Source: Mauremys mutica (lineage: Eukaryota > Chordata > Testudines > Geoemydidae). From it: a DNA stretch of 64,000 bases. The notes beneath the pieces were generated by a model, which saw nothing but the letters and a program-made list of their open reading frames with translations, had not been told where the DNA came from and ran no database searches. A program made the position numbers and the translations under genes. The stretch is from contig NC_059076.1 in assembly GCF_020497125.1 (NCBI RefSeq), positions 11,895,951 through 11,959,950 on the forward strand, given 5' to 3'. This document shows, one piece after another, positions 59,901 through 64,000 of the stretch (positions within the stretch are counted from its first letter, which is position 1; every line of letters begins with the position of its first letter).

Positions 59901-62077
59901 TATACGTCAAGAGGTACATGTATAAAACTCTGTCCAATGGGAACAAAAGGGAAACTGTTCCCCACACCAAACAGTTACACAGCTATATTAACAAACTGAC
60001 CTCTTTGCTGAGTAATAAATCCTCCTTTTGCTTTAAAATGACAGGGGTTGAGCAATGTGATATGCTTGGAGAATTTATTGTAGAATCACTAACACAATCT
60101 AAAAAGAAAAAAGTAAATGTAACAAGATAAATGGAATAGTACATAGCTTGCATGTTTTCAAAAATATGATTTACTCAAAAATAATGAGAAAATATACAGT
60201 CAACAGGGAAAGATAATGTTTATGTAAAAGGTTATAGTACAGTGTCCATGTATTTTTAGAAAGATCATTGCATTTTTTTTGCATTATGCTATAGACATGC
60301 TACATGAAAAATTAAACCGCTTATACAACTACTCCTTTTCCACGAGGTGAAATTAAGGAGAGTGTTACGATTTGCTCATAAAAAGATAAATCAAAGATAC
60401 TAATTACAGACAAAAGTTTGAAGCTTACTTTCAAAACAATCTCGTATAATTTTCAGTACATTTTGGCCTGGCTGTACATTAATCTGTTGTTTTCTAGAGG
60501 GAAGAAGGAAAAAATACATTGAAAGAATCATTTGCAGTAAAAAGTTACCTACTTTAAATTTGCACAGAACCTGTTTATCTCAGCATATGCAGCAGCATGC
60601 ACTATGCTTAACCTTACATAATGGTTGACAGTGTAATCACTGTTTACATTAGTTCATAACTTCCTGTAAACTTTTCATTTACCATGCTTAGTTTTCTTCA
60701 TGGAGTATTTTGGGGTTGTTGTTTTTTTAATTCAAGGGAAAACAACCAATGTTGTGTGTGAGGGGAGTGAAGGAATGTCGTCTTCCCATAGAACAAAATT
60801 TACAACTTTTTTCCTAAACTGCCGTACAGGCAAAACAGTTTGAAAATGAAAGGTGAAATCTTGCTTGAGAGCAGCCCCCATTGGGTATCACTGACTAGTG
60901 GATAGGAAGAAATTGTTTTTTGATATGAGTAAGTTACAAGGTTATAAAAATCAGATATTAGGCAAGTACAGTAGATTTTTTCACTAAGCCAATAAAGTGT
61001 GCACCTAAAAATGGACTCCCAGCATATGCATGTGTGACTTAGATGCATAGTAAAAATAACAAAATGTATTACTGCAAATTGGCAAGGACAACTGCAAATA
61101 GGGAAATGGCTCCTACAGAAACTAAGGTATGAAGGGGCTGAATAAGGCCCCCAGTGAAACTTGCAATGAAGGAATAGATTGAGGAACAACTCCTACAGAC
61201 TGTTAAAATGCACAAAGGCCAATGAAGCATACTTGAAAATTCTGTAAAGTGCTTTATCCAGCTGGTGGGAGTGCACAACTGTAACCCCATCCGCACTGGA
61301 AGCTAGGATAGATGGGGAATGGAAACAGAAATTTCCCCCCATCAAGTAACAATCAGTGAAAGCACAGCAGGTTGGTCCCTGAAGTGAGCACTGAGCTTCC
61401 TGCTCCAGAACTGCCAGCATCCACCCCCTTCTAGTAGCTCTTTGACAAATAGCTTGGTAGGAGAGGCCTGCAAGTCCTCCATCCTCACCACCAAGATCTC
61501 TATCCAACCTGTGGTGGCTGAAATCAATGCTCTGAAAAGATCCTGGGACCTGAGGAGGGAGTATCAACAGGCCCTACCTTCACTCACCCTCTTACCCAGA
61601 GGCAAATCAAAGGGTTTTGGATGGGGTAACGTAGTAGCTCAAAAGCAAAAAGCAAGATTAAGGTTGTTTACACAACCTAAACACTGACATTAACTGACTT
61701 CTGAGTGACCAACCATGCACTCGCTTTTCAATGTCCATCTTCAAATATTCTATTTAACTGAGAGGATTGCTCAACTGTCCATGACATCCAAGAGAAAAAA
61801 AAATGAGATGCTTTCAGTATCCCTTCTTCAGTATTTAACATCTTAACTTCCACATAGCCACATCACAAAAATAAAAGCAAAACACTAGGCAAATCTGATA
61901 ACCAATTTAAAGGGATATAGCTGATAGACTGCAATTATGATATTATCCTACTGATATAAACCAACATAACTTTCACAAGTGGTCAGTATCTAAGAATTAA
62001 AAATTTAAAATGCAAACACAAATTAATTACCCTCCTCCGTTGCAGAATCTTGCTCTGTAGTCATTTTTCAAATGATT
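17883..62077 (-). CDS. CENPC: CENPC, centromere protein C, exon 2 to stop codon
   Basis: Minus-strand, multi-exon gene. CENP-C is the kinetochore scaffold that binds CENP-A nucleosomes through its CENP-C motif, recruits the Mis12 complex through its N-terminus and dimerises through a C-terminal cupin fold. Seen here: 15 exons (listed separately) with AG/GT boundaries and compatible codon phases, about 2.7 kb of coding sequence. Diagnostic matches to human CENP-C, from memory, are the N-terminal HLKN/RFC segment, GQNVL..DCFE, the IDESD segment, [21 protein letters not shown] (the CENP-C motif) and the C-terminal cupin strands ending LLNEES.LLFTQ. Exon 1 (only a few residues in human) lies beyond the searched part or the window edge. 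Phase breaks show at least one unfound exon in 53923-60428 and one in 47143-52808. All introns carry transposable elements. Expression is expected to be constitutive in dividing cells; the promoter is not visible. Confidence 0.96.
17969..20036 (-). other. CENPC last intron, left part
   Basis: No exon or clear repeat seen. Open frames at 18626-18877 and 19140-19352 lack protein-like features. Confidence 0.45.
20045..20731. mobile_element. non-autonomous hAT transposon with internal G-rich minisatellite
   Basis: The ends CAGGGGTGGGCAAACT and AGTTTGCCCATCCCTG are complementary. Exact 8-bp duplications CTCTACAG flank it (20037-20044 and 20732-20739). This is a hAT element of 687 bp with no transposase. 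Its middle (about 20140-20420) is a degenerate tandem array of roughly 30-bp GGGGCTCAGGGCAGGGAGTT units, which produces several spurious open frames. Confidence 0.93.
20140..20420. repeat. G-rich minisatellite within hAT element
   Basis: About nine imperfect units built on GGGCTCAGGGCAGGGAGTTG spaced roughly 30 bp. Confidence 0.8.
21563..21923. mobile_element. non-autonomous DNA transposon (MITE), 361 bp
   Basis: Terminal CTAAGGCTGTGAATCTGTCA is complementary, with a few mismatches, to TGACTAAATCTTAGCCTTAA at the other end. TTATAA flanks both sides (21557-21562 and 21924-21929). A second inverted pair, CATGGGTATTTATAGTAAAAGTCA and TGACTTTTACTAAAAATATC-like sequence, forms a subterminal hairpin. 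Superfamily not assigned. Confidence 0.65.
23379..23487. repeat. palindromic MITE-like segment
   Basis: Arms 23379-23406 and 23461-23487 are imperfect inverted copies (GGATGCAGTTAT..CAGCATAAA) around a loop that itself holds CTATACAGG and its partial complement. Probably a small inverted-repeat element in the CENPC intron. Confidence 0.5.
24128..24218 (-). CDS. CENPC: CENPC cupin domain exon 2
   Basis: 91 bp, acceptor TGAAG with a weak pyrimidine tract, donor GTAAGT. It reads [20 protein letters not shown] then [11 protein letters not shown], aligning with human VFYVNFGDLLCTLHETPYILSTGDSFYVPSG. The cupin TGD.F.VP turn is intact. Confidence 0.96.
24840..24994 (-). CDS. CENPC: CENPC cupin domain exon 1
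   Basis: 155 bp, acceptor TTCTGTAG, donor GTGAGT. It contains [20 protein letters not shown] then [18 protein letters not shown], aligning with human GELKVYKTLDTPFFSTGKLILGPQEEKGKQHVGQDI. These are the first strands of the Mif2/CENP-C cupin fold that mediates homodimerisation. Confidence 0.96.
25373..25465 (-). CDS. CENPC: CENPC exon leading into the cupin domain
   Basis: 93 bp, acceptor TTTTTCAG, donor GTAAGT. It reads [18 protein letters not shown] then [12 protein letters not shown], corresponding to human MVNLGIPLGDPLQPTRVKDPETREIIL. Its phase fits a direct join to the CENP-C motif exon (TCA G + GG), but human has more sequence between these blocks, so an exon of length divisible by three may lie in the 13-kb intron. 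Confidence 0.9.
25466..26960 (-). other. CENPC intron, nothing recognised
   Basis: Start of a 13-kb intron between the cupin-proximal exon and the CENP-C motif exon. No exon-like segment identified. Confidence 0.4.
26961..27026. repeat. perfect hairpin, 31-bp arms, at hAT left end
   Basis: Arm 26961-26991 and arm 26996-27026 are exact reverse complements around the loop TGTG. The arms contain the hAT terminal sequence and its subterminal GATTAAT block. Confidence 0.95.
26965..28640 (+). mobile_element. hAT transposon with decayed transposase
   Basis: The ends carry AAGGCTGT and ACAGCCCTAA with AT-rich inverted sequence built on GATTAATCGC. CCAAATT flanks both sides (26958-26964, 28641-28647), close to the 8-bp hAT duplication. 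Inside are transposase fragments on the plus strand: [20 protein letters not shown] (27806 onward), then [20 protein letters not shown] followed by [28 protein letters not shown] (28095-28230). The last is the hAT dimerisation domain. Stops and a missing N-terminal part make it inactive. Confidence 0.88.
27644..28300 (+). pseudogene. hAT transposase C-terminal relic
   Basis: 27644-28003 reads [20 protein letters not shown] then [20 protein letters not shown]; after a stop, 28073 onward reads [19 protein letters not shown] and [15 protein letters not shown]. These match the catalytic-to-dimerisation part of ZBED-like hAT transposases. In-frame stops at 28004 and within the dimerisation domain show decay. 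Confidence 0.8.
28648..29430 (-). other. CENPC intron, nothing recognised
   Basis: No exon or repeat supported. Confidence 0.4.
29436..29512 (+). repeat. CR1 LINE 3' tail fragment
   Basis: CAGAAGACAGGTTACTGGGC, then TAGATGGACCTTTGGTCTGA and CCCAGTAGGGCCGTTCTT, is the standard CR1 3' UTR block, ending in the ATGTTCTTA terminus. Confidence 0.9.
29513..30960 (-). other. CENPC intron, low-complexity stretches
   Basis: T-rich run (29806-29892), CT-rich and C-rich runs (30690-30740). Open frames at 29835-30891 on both strands overlap each other and have no recognisable domain. Confidence 0.4.
30966..31250. repeat. non-autonomous DNA element fragment
   Basis: GGGTACGTCTAGGATTAG start, a GACTCAAGTCAGCTGACC block, TCCACACTGCAGTG and CATTGTGGGAAAAG are features shared with the MITE at 58649-58942. 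It directly abuts the multi-hairpin element at 31256. Confidence 0.45.
31256..31556. mobile_element. multi-hairpin, CpG-rich DNA element
   Basis: About 300 bp with three perfect hairpins: 31303-31314/31320-31331 (12 bp), 31459-31478/31484-31503 (20 bp) and 31518-31527/31531-31540 (10 bp). The ends GGGCTGGTCTACACT and AGTGAAGACGTAGCCTC are imperfect inverted repeats. Related copies occur in the opposite orientation at 40137-40376 and at the window end. It is probably a non-autonomous Harbinger-like family; the superfamily is inferred. Confidence 0.75.
31921..33096 (+). pseudogene. DIRS reverse transcriptase and RNase H relic
   Basis: Plus-strand fragments in changing frames: [20 protein letters not shown], then [18 protein letters not shown] and [11 protein letters not shown] (the Y/F-x-DD box region). 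Further on are [14 protein letters not shown] and a tail open from 32821 to 33096. The order and wording match the reverse transcriptase to RNase H part of vertebrate DIRS1 elements, which have LKDAYFHIPI and a LDD box. Several stops; inactive. Confidence 0.75.
33098..33162. repeat. inverted repeat, ATTAATTAGG arms
   Basis: GCATTAATTAGGTAAAAG at 33097-33114 is complementary, with few mismatches, to CTTTTGCCTAATTAATG at about 33143-33160. It could form a hairpin of about 17 bp. Confidence 0.6.
34070..36080 (+). mobile_element. CR1 LINE relic, plus strand
   Basis: Decayed reverse transcriptase in several frames: [20 protein letters not shown], then NYRPVSLT (34675), LDFSKAF..(D)IVS (34880-34975), a GVPQ-like region (35095), [10 protein letters not shown] (35210), a KLE-like region, and [17 protein letters not shown] near 35560. 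It ends in a CR1 3' end at about 36050-36080 (TCCTACATTTCTATGATTCT). Older than the copy at 36757. Confidence 0.88.
36757..38510 (-). mobile_element. CR1 LINE with long open reverse transcriptase frame
   Basis: The minus-strand frame is open for over 500 codons (38554-36956) with no stop. Domains in order: [83 protein letters not shown] (the catalytic xADD box), [30 protein letters not shown] and a C-terminal FKRGLDKFM. The 3' UTR runs to 36757 with the TAGATGGACCTTTGGTCTGA block and a TTCTTATG terminus. The 5' end is truncated near 38510, so the endonuclease is missing. The first codons (38554-38510) are intron sequence and the first is TTG, so it is not a real start. Low decay suggests a young insertion, in sense orientation in the CENPC intron. 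Confidence 0.95.
38558..38662 (-). CDS. CENPC: CENPC exon carrying the CENP-C motif
   Basis: 105 bp, acceptor TTTTAG, donor CAG/GTATTG. It encodes [18 protein letters not shown] followed by [17 protein letters not shown], nearly identical to the human CENP-C motif region. The arginine-rich part contacts the H2A/H2B acidic patch, and the W of YWRGER packs against the CENP-A tail (family knowledge). The donor is followed after roughly 50 bp by a long CR1 LINE in the same orientation. Confidence 0.97.
38663..39380 (-). other. CENPC intron upstream of the CENP-C motif exon, nothing recognised
   Basis: No further exon or repeat seen before the CR1 fragment at 39390. Confidence 0.4.
39390..39985 (+). 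mobile_element. CR1 LINE fragment, plus strand
   Basis: Blocks parallel to the CR1 at 34070: TTCAAGTCAGCAGGGCCTGA, ATACTTAAGGAACTGGCTGA, AAAAAGGGGAATAAGGGAAT and ATAGACCAGTCAACTTAATC, at the same relative spacing. Both ends missing; frame broken. Confidence 0.82.
40137..40376. mobile_element. multi-hairpin DNA element, second copy
   Basis: Same family as 31256-31556 in opposite orientation: GGGTATGTCTTCACTACC at the left, hairpin GGGGTCGATTTATTGCGTCT against AGATGCGATAAATCGACCCC, hairpin CTTCAGCTACAT/ATGTAGCTGAAG, and TGTAGACCAGGCC at the right. A (CA)n run at 40340-40354 lies inside. Confidence 0.78.
41007..41075 (-). CDS. CENPC: CENPC exon preceding the CENP-C motif
   Basis: 69 bp, acceptor TTTTTCAG, donor GTAAGG. 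It reads [19 protein letters not shown] then KHKL, matching human IHHKLVLPSNTPN at the junction: the last base plus the next exon gives [11 protein letters not shown]. Confidence 0.88.
41429..41511 (-). CDS. CENPC: CENPC internal exon ([12 protein letters not shown])
   Basis: 83 bp, acceptor AAAG after a T-rich tract, donor GTAAGT. It reads [19 protein letters not shown] and CEWEDSSS. No clear human match; placed by phase continuity, splice sites and its position between recognised exons. Confidence 0.78.
42310..42560 (+). repeat. MIR-like SINE
   Basis: TCTCAAAGCACATTACAAAC, then CCCCATTTTATTGCAAGGAA and GTTAAGTGCTGTGTTTAAGG, follow the order of MIR consensus blocks. Diverged. Confidence 0.5.
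42561..43687 (-). other. CENPC intron; degenerate AT-rich triplet tract near 43420-43500
   Basis: No exon found. 43420-43500 is a degenerate ATT/ACT triplet-type repeat. An open frame at 42385-42849 is CT-rich low complexity. Confidence 0.4.
43688..43726 (-). CDS. CENPC: CENPC microexon
   Basis: 39 bp, acceptor TTCTAG, donor GTAATT, reading [13 protein letters not shown] across its joins. Too short for similarity. Support is that both phases (CA+A upstream, AG+T downstream) keep the frame open. Confidence 0.72.
44560..44735 (+). repeat. CR1 LINE 3' tail fragment
   Basis: TGAAAGACAGGATACTGGAT, then TAGATAGGCCCACTGG, is a diverged CR1 3' UTR, ending ATTCCTAGATTCCTATGTTTT. Confidence 0.72.
44988..45870 (-). 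CDS. CENPC: CENPC large central exon
   Basis: 883 bp, the longest exon, open throughout; acceptor GGCAG, donor GTAAGT. It begins [19 protein letters not shown] and ends SNVHRSQ. Composition is lysine- and serine-rich with an acidic patch [17 protein letters not shown], as expected for the disordered middle of CENP-C. It lies where human has the central nucleosome-binding RRPSDWW signature, but I see only [17 protein letters not shown] and no tryptophan pair. That fits the published view that the central domain is restricted to mammals. Confidence 0.92.
46733..47142 (-). CDS. CENPC: CENPC internal exon (IDESD segment)
   Basis: 410 bp, acceptor CCTTAG, donor GTAAGT. It contains [22 protein letters not shown], aligning with human DEFIIDESDQSFASRSWITIPRK, followed by a lysine-rich basic stretch. 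It ends one base into a codon that joins the 883-bp exon exactly. A trimeric SIPPPPSPV proline run lies near its start. Confidence 0.94.
47655..48298 (+). mobile_element. CR1 LINE 3' end, plus strand
   Basis: Open frame to 48220: [20 protein letters not shown], then [56 protein letters not shown] and [13 protein letters not shown]. This is the end of the CR1 reverse transcriptase followed by its short 3' UTR, ending CCTAGAATCTAT. Strongly 5'-truncated. No stop in the remaining frame. Confidence 0.93.
48960..50940 (-). mobile_element. RTE-type LINE relic, split by a CR1 tail
   Basis: Read right to left: a linker-like segment ([31 protein letters not shown]; 50900-50690); SDWQKGIIF near 50070-50040; [20 protein letters not shown] then [20 protein letters not shown] near 49905-49800 (cf. 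the family FVDFKAAFDS block); a [20 protein letters not shown] then [21 protein letters not shown] region near 49540-49430 (the LxDxDFADD box, with the DD replaced by NN); and [20 protein letters not shown] then [12 protein letters not shown] near 49120-49000. This order is that of RTE/BovB-like reverse transcriptases. Frames are broken. Confidence 0.72.
50265..50652 (+). mobile_element. CR1 LINE 3' end nested in the RTE relic
   Basis: GGCAGCAGATTT, TTCACATAATGTGCAGTCAA, GGATAGGTCCATCAATGGCT, GGACACTGGGCTGGATGGAC and CATTGGTCTGACCCAG form the CR1 3' UTR in order. It lies on the strand opposite to the RTE frame and interrupts it. Confidence 0.9.
51240..52730 (-). mobile_element. CR1-type LINE relic, minus strand
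   Basis: Decayed frames: [20 protein letters not shown] then [26 protein letters not shown] (52440-52290), matching the CR1 segment before the reverse transcriptase; later [37 protein letters not shown] (51480-51300). Stops throughout. Confidence 0.8.
52809..53007 (-). CDS. CENPC: CENPC internal exon ([13 protein letters not shown])
   Basis: 199 bp, acceptor TTTAG, donor GTAAAA. It begins [19 protein letters not shown] and ends GTVEKRCIE in phase 0. The segment is poorly conserved against human; the evidence is exact phase with the upstream exon, strand, position and an open frame throughout. The next recognised exon (47142) needs a phase-2 join, so at least one exon is missing between them. 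Confidence 0.8.
53440..53722 (-). CDS. CENPC: CENPC internal exon ([11 protein letters not shown] region)
   Basis: 283 bp, acceptor AACAG, donor GTAAGT. It opens [11 protein letters not shown], resembling human VQAHEVHQK, has an acidic [11 protein letters not shown] stretch, and ends with [19 protein letters not shown], resembling human YLSVGSPSVLLDAKTSVSQ. Phase is continuous with both neighbours. Confidence 0.9.
53832..53922 (-). CDS. CENPC: CENPC internal exon ([15 protein letters not shown])
   Basis: 91 bp with a strong pyrimidine tract and CACAG acceptor, and a CAG/GTTGGT donor. It reads 30 codons from [13 protein letters not shown] to SISCS and leaves one base that joins the next exon in frame. 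Similarity to the human serine- and lysine-rich segment after DCFE is weak; the call rests on splice phase and position. Confidence 0.75.
54690..55077 (-). pseudogene. inverted Gypsy leader and gag N-terminus
   Basis: On the minus strand an ATG at 54893 begins [20 protein letters not shown], then [18 protein letters not shown], a charged coiled coil typical of the start of this Gypsy gag. It is preceded (55070-54900) by leader-like sequence. The rest of the element is coded on the plus strand, so this piece is inverted in place. Confidence 0.75.
55078..55398 (+). pseudogene. Gypsy gag fragment
   Basis: [20 protein letters not shown], then [40 protein letters not shown] and [19 protein letters not shown] match the retrotransposon gag core (D.E.YF..FER...LSG.A......Y..K..IL..F..TPE.YR..FR.L). 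It stops at 55396, then the SINE begins. It lacks the zinc knuckle. Confidence 0.85.
55413..55592 (-). repeat. tRNA-derived SINE with CR1-like tail
   Basis: On the minus strand the head (55592-55525) has an A-box-like GTTACAGTGGTTTGAGC and a B-box-like GGTTGTGAGTTCAATCG. The body ends in TCCAACCCTGATATTCTATG, the same terminus as CR1 at 1482-1530. This is the structure of CR1-mobilised tRNA SINEs in sauropsids (TguSINE1-like). Nested in the Gypsy element between gag and pol. Confidence 0.82.
55605..56665 (+). pseudogene. pol: Gypsy pol fragment, reverse transcriptase and RNase H
   Basis: The first frame (55605-56255) has [46 protein letters not shown] (intact catalytic YLDD), LGHQVG and the [18 protein letters not shown] connection. 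A frameshift near 56240 joins the second frame (56237-56665), with [17 protein letters not shown] (RNase H TDAS), [20 protein letters not shown] and [13 protein letters not shown], where the usual ADALSR is changed. Upstream fingers, protease and integrase are missing. Not functional. Confidence 0.92.
56829..57614 (+). repeat. Gypsy 3' LTR
   Basis: Begins TGTCATAAACATACAGCTAA and ends GGAACCCTGACA. AATAAA near 57272. Its first 200 bp match the 5' remnant at 54455, and the whole matches the solo LTR at 14877-15710 in reverse. Confidence 0.93.
57620..58640 (-). other. CENPC intron, nothing recognised
   Basis: AT-rich with long A/T runs. An unfound CENPC exon could lie here or in 58943-60428, but no candidate with matching phase stood out. 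Confidence 0.4.
58649..58942. mobile_element. non-autonomous DNA transposon (MITE), about 294 bp
   Basis: The ends GGGCATGTCTACACTGCAAT and ATTGCAGTATAGGTGTACCC are inverted repeats. An internal TTTGCAGTGTAGACATTCAG repeats the left end in reverse, and a further ATCTAGACTGCAAT copies it again. Rich in GCTCAGGCT/AGCCTGAG inverted motifs. Confidence 0.75.
59519..59851. mobile_element. non-autonomous hAT transposon (MITE), 333 bp
   Basis: The ends CAGCGGTCCTCAAACT and AGTTTGAGAACCTG are inverted. The flanks CAGTAGAG (59511-59518) and CAGCAGAG (59852-59859) are an 8-bp duplication with one change. Confidence 0.88.
60429..60493 (-). CDS. CENPC: CENPC exon 3
   Basis: 65 bp, acceptor CTCTAG, donor GTAAGC. 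Translation [21 protein letters not shown] aligns with human INTEQGQNVLEILQDCFE, a conserved N-terminal block. The phase from exon 2 is exact (GG + A). It ends one base into a codon, which does not fit the next exon found at 53922, so an exon whose length is 2 modulo 3 is missing between them. Confidence 0.92.
60494..62030 (-). other. CENPC intron 2, nothing recognised
   Basis: No repeat family or exon. Overlapping open frames near 61193-61687 on both strands have no domain. Confidence 0.4.
62031..62077 (-). CDS. CENPC: CENPC exon 2 (N-terminal segment)
   Basis: 47 bp after a polypyrimidine tract and CAG, with GTAATT donor. It reads [16 protein letters not shown], aligning to human DHLKNGYRRRFCRPSR directly after the MAASGL start. 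It starts in phase 0 and leaves two bases that join exon 3 in frame. An ATG at 62062-62064 is in another frame and is not the start. This is the Mis12-binding end of the protein in the family. Confidence 0.9.
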
Positions 62078-62634
62078 CTGTTAAAAAAACAAAAGTCAAT
62101 TTCTTATTATCAAACATGATACTATTTGGAAAAGAAATGGAAATTAATTTAACTAATTCTTGTTCCCTGAGTATATCAGTCCAGAGGATTCCCAGGCTTT
62201 GGTTGTGTGCTGGTGTGAAACAGGTAGGAATTCCCTTAGCTGATGCTTTCTGGCCCTCTACAGTACTGGTAGCTGTGCCCACACATGTATACCAATAGCC
62301 AGTAACACCACTTACCTCTAAAATAGGGGTGTAAAGCACCAGACAGCATGATTTAATTACATGGCACACATGACATTCAGGTTCTACAGAATCTAAGCTT
62401 CCACTTTAAAACTTTCTAGTCATCATGACTGCATAGATAATTTTTCTAAATGAACAACGAATGTAACTGATGCAGTCATGTCTCCCCGAGTCTGCAGACT
62501 GCCTGAAACAATGACTCAAATGGGTGAACTCCCATGTCTTCTATCAATCTGATTAGTGTCAACATTAAGGTGATGCTCCAAAGTGTCATTTAAATAGTTT
62601 AATTCAGAAGGTCCAGAAAGTGTGGGACACATCC

Positions 62635-63030
62635 CTCTAGGGGGGCATGAAAGAACATTCGGAGGGGCGCAGCGAGCCGGCCCCAGCTCCTGACCCCGCA
62701 CCCAGTCCTGCTCCCAGCAGCATGTTTAAAGGGGAGCTTATTTTCTCACTGATGATTAATGCAACAATAAAGCACTGAACAAATACAGTATTCTTCTCTC
62801 CAGCTATAGAAATCTCCTGCAACTATCAGTGAATTCTACTGTGTATTGTGTAGAGGGCATAGTTCTGAATGTATACCATAAACAAACAGAACTCGGCCCT
62901 CCTCTTCAGCCCCCCTCCCTCACCTCCACTTGCCTACTCGTCCCCCGCGGGCCGCACAATGAGCCCACCTACTCACCCCCCATGGGCCGCACAGTGAGTC
63001 CACACGGGCCGCATGTTGTGCAGGCCTGAC
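62635..63030. repeat. GC-rich repeat fragments
   Basis: 62640-62720 is a GC-rich island. 62900-63015 has two imperfect tandem units of about 30 bp built on GGGCCGCACAATGAGCCCAC and GGGCCGCACAGTGAGTCCAC, similar in style to the hAT-type repeat at 20045. It could be mistaken for a promoter CpG island, but the tandem units argue for a repeat. Confidence 0.45.
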
Positions 63031-63780
63031 TTAGACTGACCTACAGAAGTCACCTTTAAAAATGAACTGCAACAGATTTTTTTTTAAGTTGAGCCCATTT
63101 TTTGCTTCTTCATGAATCATTTGCTTAAAAAAGGACTAAAAATTTATTTAGGAAAAAAAAAAGGTTTGCGTATGTTTTCTTTATTTAGCCTGTGAAATAT
63201 TAGGAATGTCAATCCTAACCTTCCCTGAAATTGCTGGAGAACTCGTTGGTAATCTCAAATGTGTATGAAACCCTGTCACACCTTAACTAAAGAATTGGGA
63301 ATTCTGGAACTTCAGCAAAGACTTTTTCTCATTATTGTTTTTGAACAATTTTTTTTAAGTCACCATTTAAAACCTATTACATTTAAACTGTTGAGGTTTC
63401 AGTCTTTTGTGATGTCATAATCCCACTGGGTCTTCTACATAGTTCCAGACCTGAATTTCTAATATTTAAAATAAGTACATCATAAAGAAGCATCATAAAG
63501 AACACAGACTTCTTTTGCCCCTTTGCAGGTCACTGTTAACAAGTCAATATTTGCCATTATATGCCAATTACCATAGTTATTTCCTATTATAACTACATAG
63601 AGAAACTTCTCTAATAACCCCAAAGCACAGTAACTGCTGGGAACTGTTGAGTTTAATGAGGATCCTGCTGCAGCAGGGAGTACTAAAAAACAGATTATCA
63701 AGTATATTAAGATTTCTGGATGATAAGCACTTTCTAAACATCCCCTTGTGTGAGACAAAGAGCCCCAACACAGGAGACCG
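63031..63780 (-). other. nothing recognised
   Basis: AT-rich, presumably CENPC intron 1 or upstream flank. Confidence 0.4.
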
Positions 63781-64000
63781 AGGGCTTGTCTACACAACCA
63801 TGCAGGGTCGATCTAAGATAGGTAACTTCATCTAAGTGAACAGCAGAGTTGAAGTTGACATACTTAGATCTGTTTACCACAATGTCTTCACAGCGGTAAG
63901 TTGACAGCTGACACTCTCCCATCGACTCTGCTTGCACTTCTCATTCTGATGGAGTACCGGAGTCCACGGGAGAGTGCTCAGCGGTCGATTTATCGCATAG
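63781..64000. mobile_element. multi-hairpin DNA element, third copy, cut by window end
   Basis: GGGCTTGTCTACACAACC start, an AGGTAACTTCA...TGAAGTTGACA hairpin, GTCTTCACAGCGG and GGTCGATTTATCGCATAG at the edge match the layout of the copies at 31256 and 40137. Confidence 0.65.

Noticed and set aside
61193..61687. Open frames of 81-124 codons on both strands
   Set aside because: No domain, no splice context and mutually overlapping; located in a CENPC intron.
62030..62064. Frame [12 protein letters not shown] as the CENPC start
   Set aside because: The other frame gives [12 protein letters not shown], which matches human exon 2 and keeps phase with exon 3.
62640..63020. GC-rich region considered as the CENPC promoter or CpG island
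   Set aside because: Tandem GGGCCGCACA units indicate a repeat, and no exon with the MAASG-like start was found beside it.

Overview
This is vertebrate nuclear DNA: intron-rich, AT-rich and packed with transposable elements. The mix of many CR1 LINEs of several ages, CR1-tailed tRNA-derived SINEs, Gypsy and DIRS retroelements, hAT and other inverted-repeat DNA transposons, MIR-like SINEs and a tRNA-Gln-primed endogenous retrovirus fits a non-avian sauropsid, most likely a turtle. The species call is inference from repeat content; no species marker was tested.

The only host gene I can support is CENPC (centromere protein C) on the minus strand. It runs from its second coding exon at 62077 to its stop codon at 17883. 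I place 15 exons by splice sites and unbroken codon phase, about 2.7 kb of coding sequence against 943 residues for human CENP-C. The exons carry the conserved N-terminal segment, a long charged lysine- and serine-rich middle, the CENP-C motif (38558-38662) and the C-terminal cupin dimerisation domain split over three exons (24994 to 17883). Exon 1 and the promoter lie beyond the right edge. Two phase breaks show that at least two exons were not found, one between 53923 and 60428 and one between 47143 and 52808.

Layout, left to right. 1-17.9 kb is flank 3' of CENPC: a solo LTR split by a CR1 (1.26-2.63 kb), a MIR-like SINE, a hAT MITE (5.1 kb), an endogenous retrovirus with both LTRs (5.60-12.21 kb) and a DIRS-type element with a Gypsy solo LTR nested in its gag (12.86-16.13 kb). 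17.9-25.5 kb holds the last four exons with hAT and other inverted-repeat elements between them. 25.5-38.5 kb is one large intron with a hAT transposon bearing a perfect hairpin, a multi-hairpin DNA element, a DIRS reverse transcriptase relic and two CR1 copies. 38.5-47.2 kb holds seven exons. 47.2-52.8 kb is an intron with CR1 and RTE-type LINE relics nested in each other. 52.8-53.9 kb holds three exons. 53.9-60.4 kb contains a rearranged Gypsy element with a nested SINE and two DNA MITEs. 60.4-62.1 kb holds the first two visible exons. The right edge has GC-rich repeat fragments and a DNA element cut by the window end.

I see no prokaryotic features, CRISPR array or rRNA, and no clearly new biological system. 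The notable material is the CENPC structure, a perfect 31-bp-arm hairpin in a hAT, an internally inverted Gypsy element, and several nested insertions whose order can be read from the sequence.
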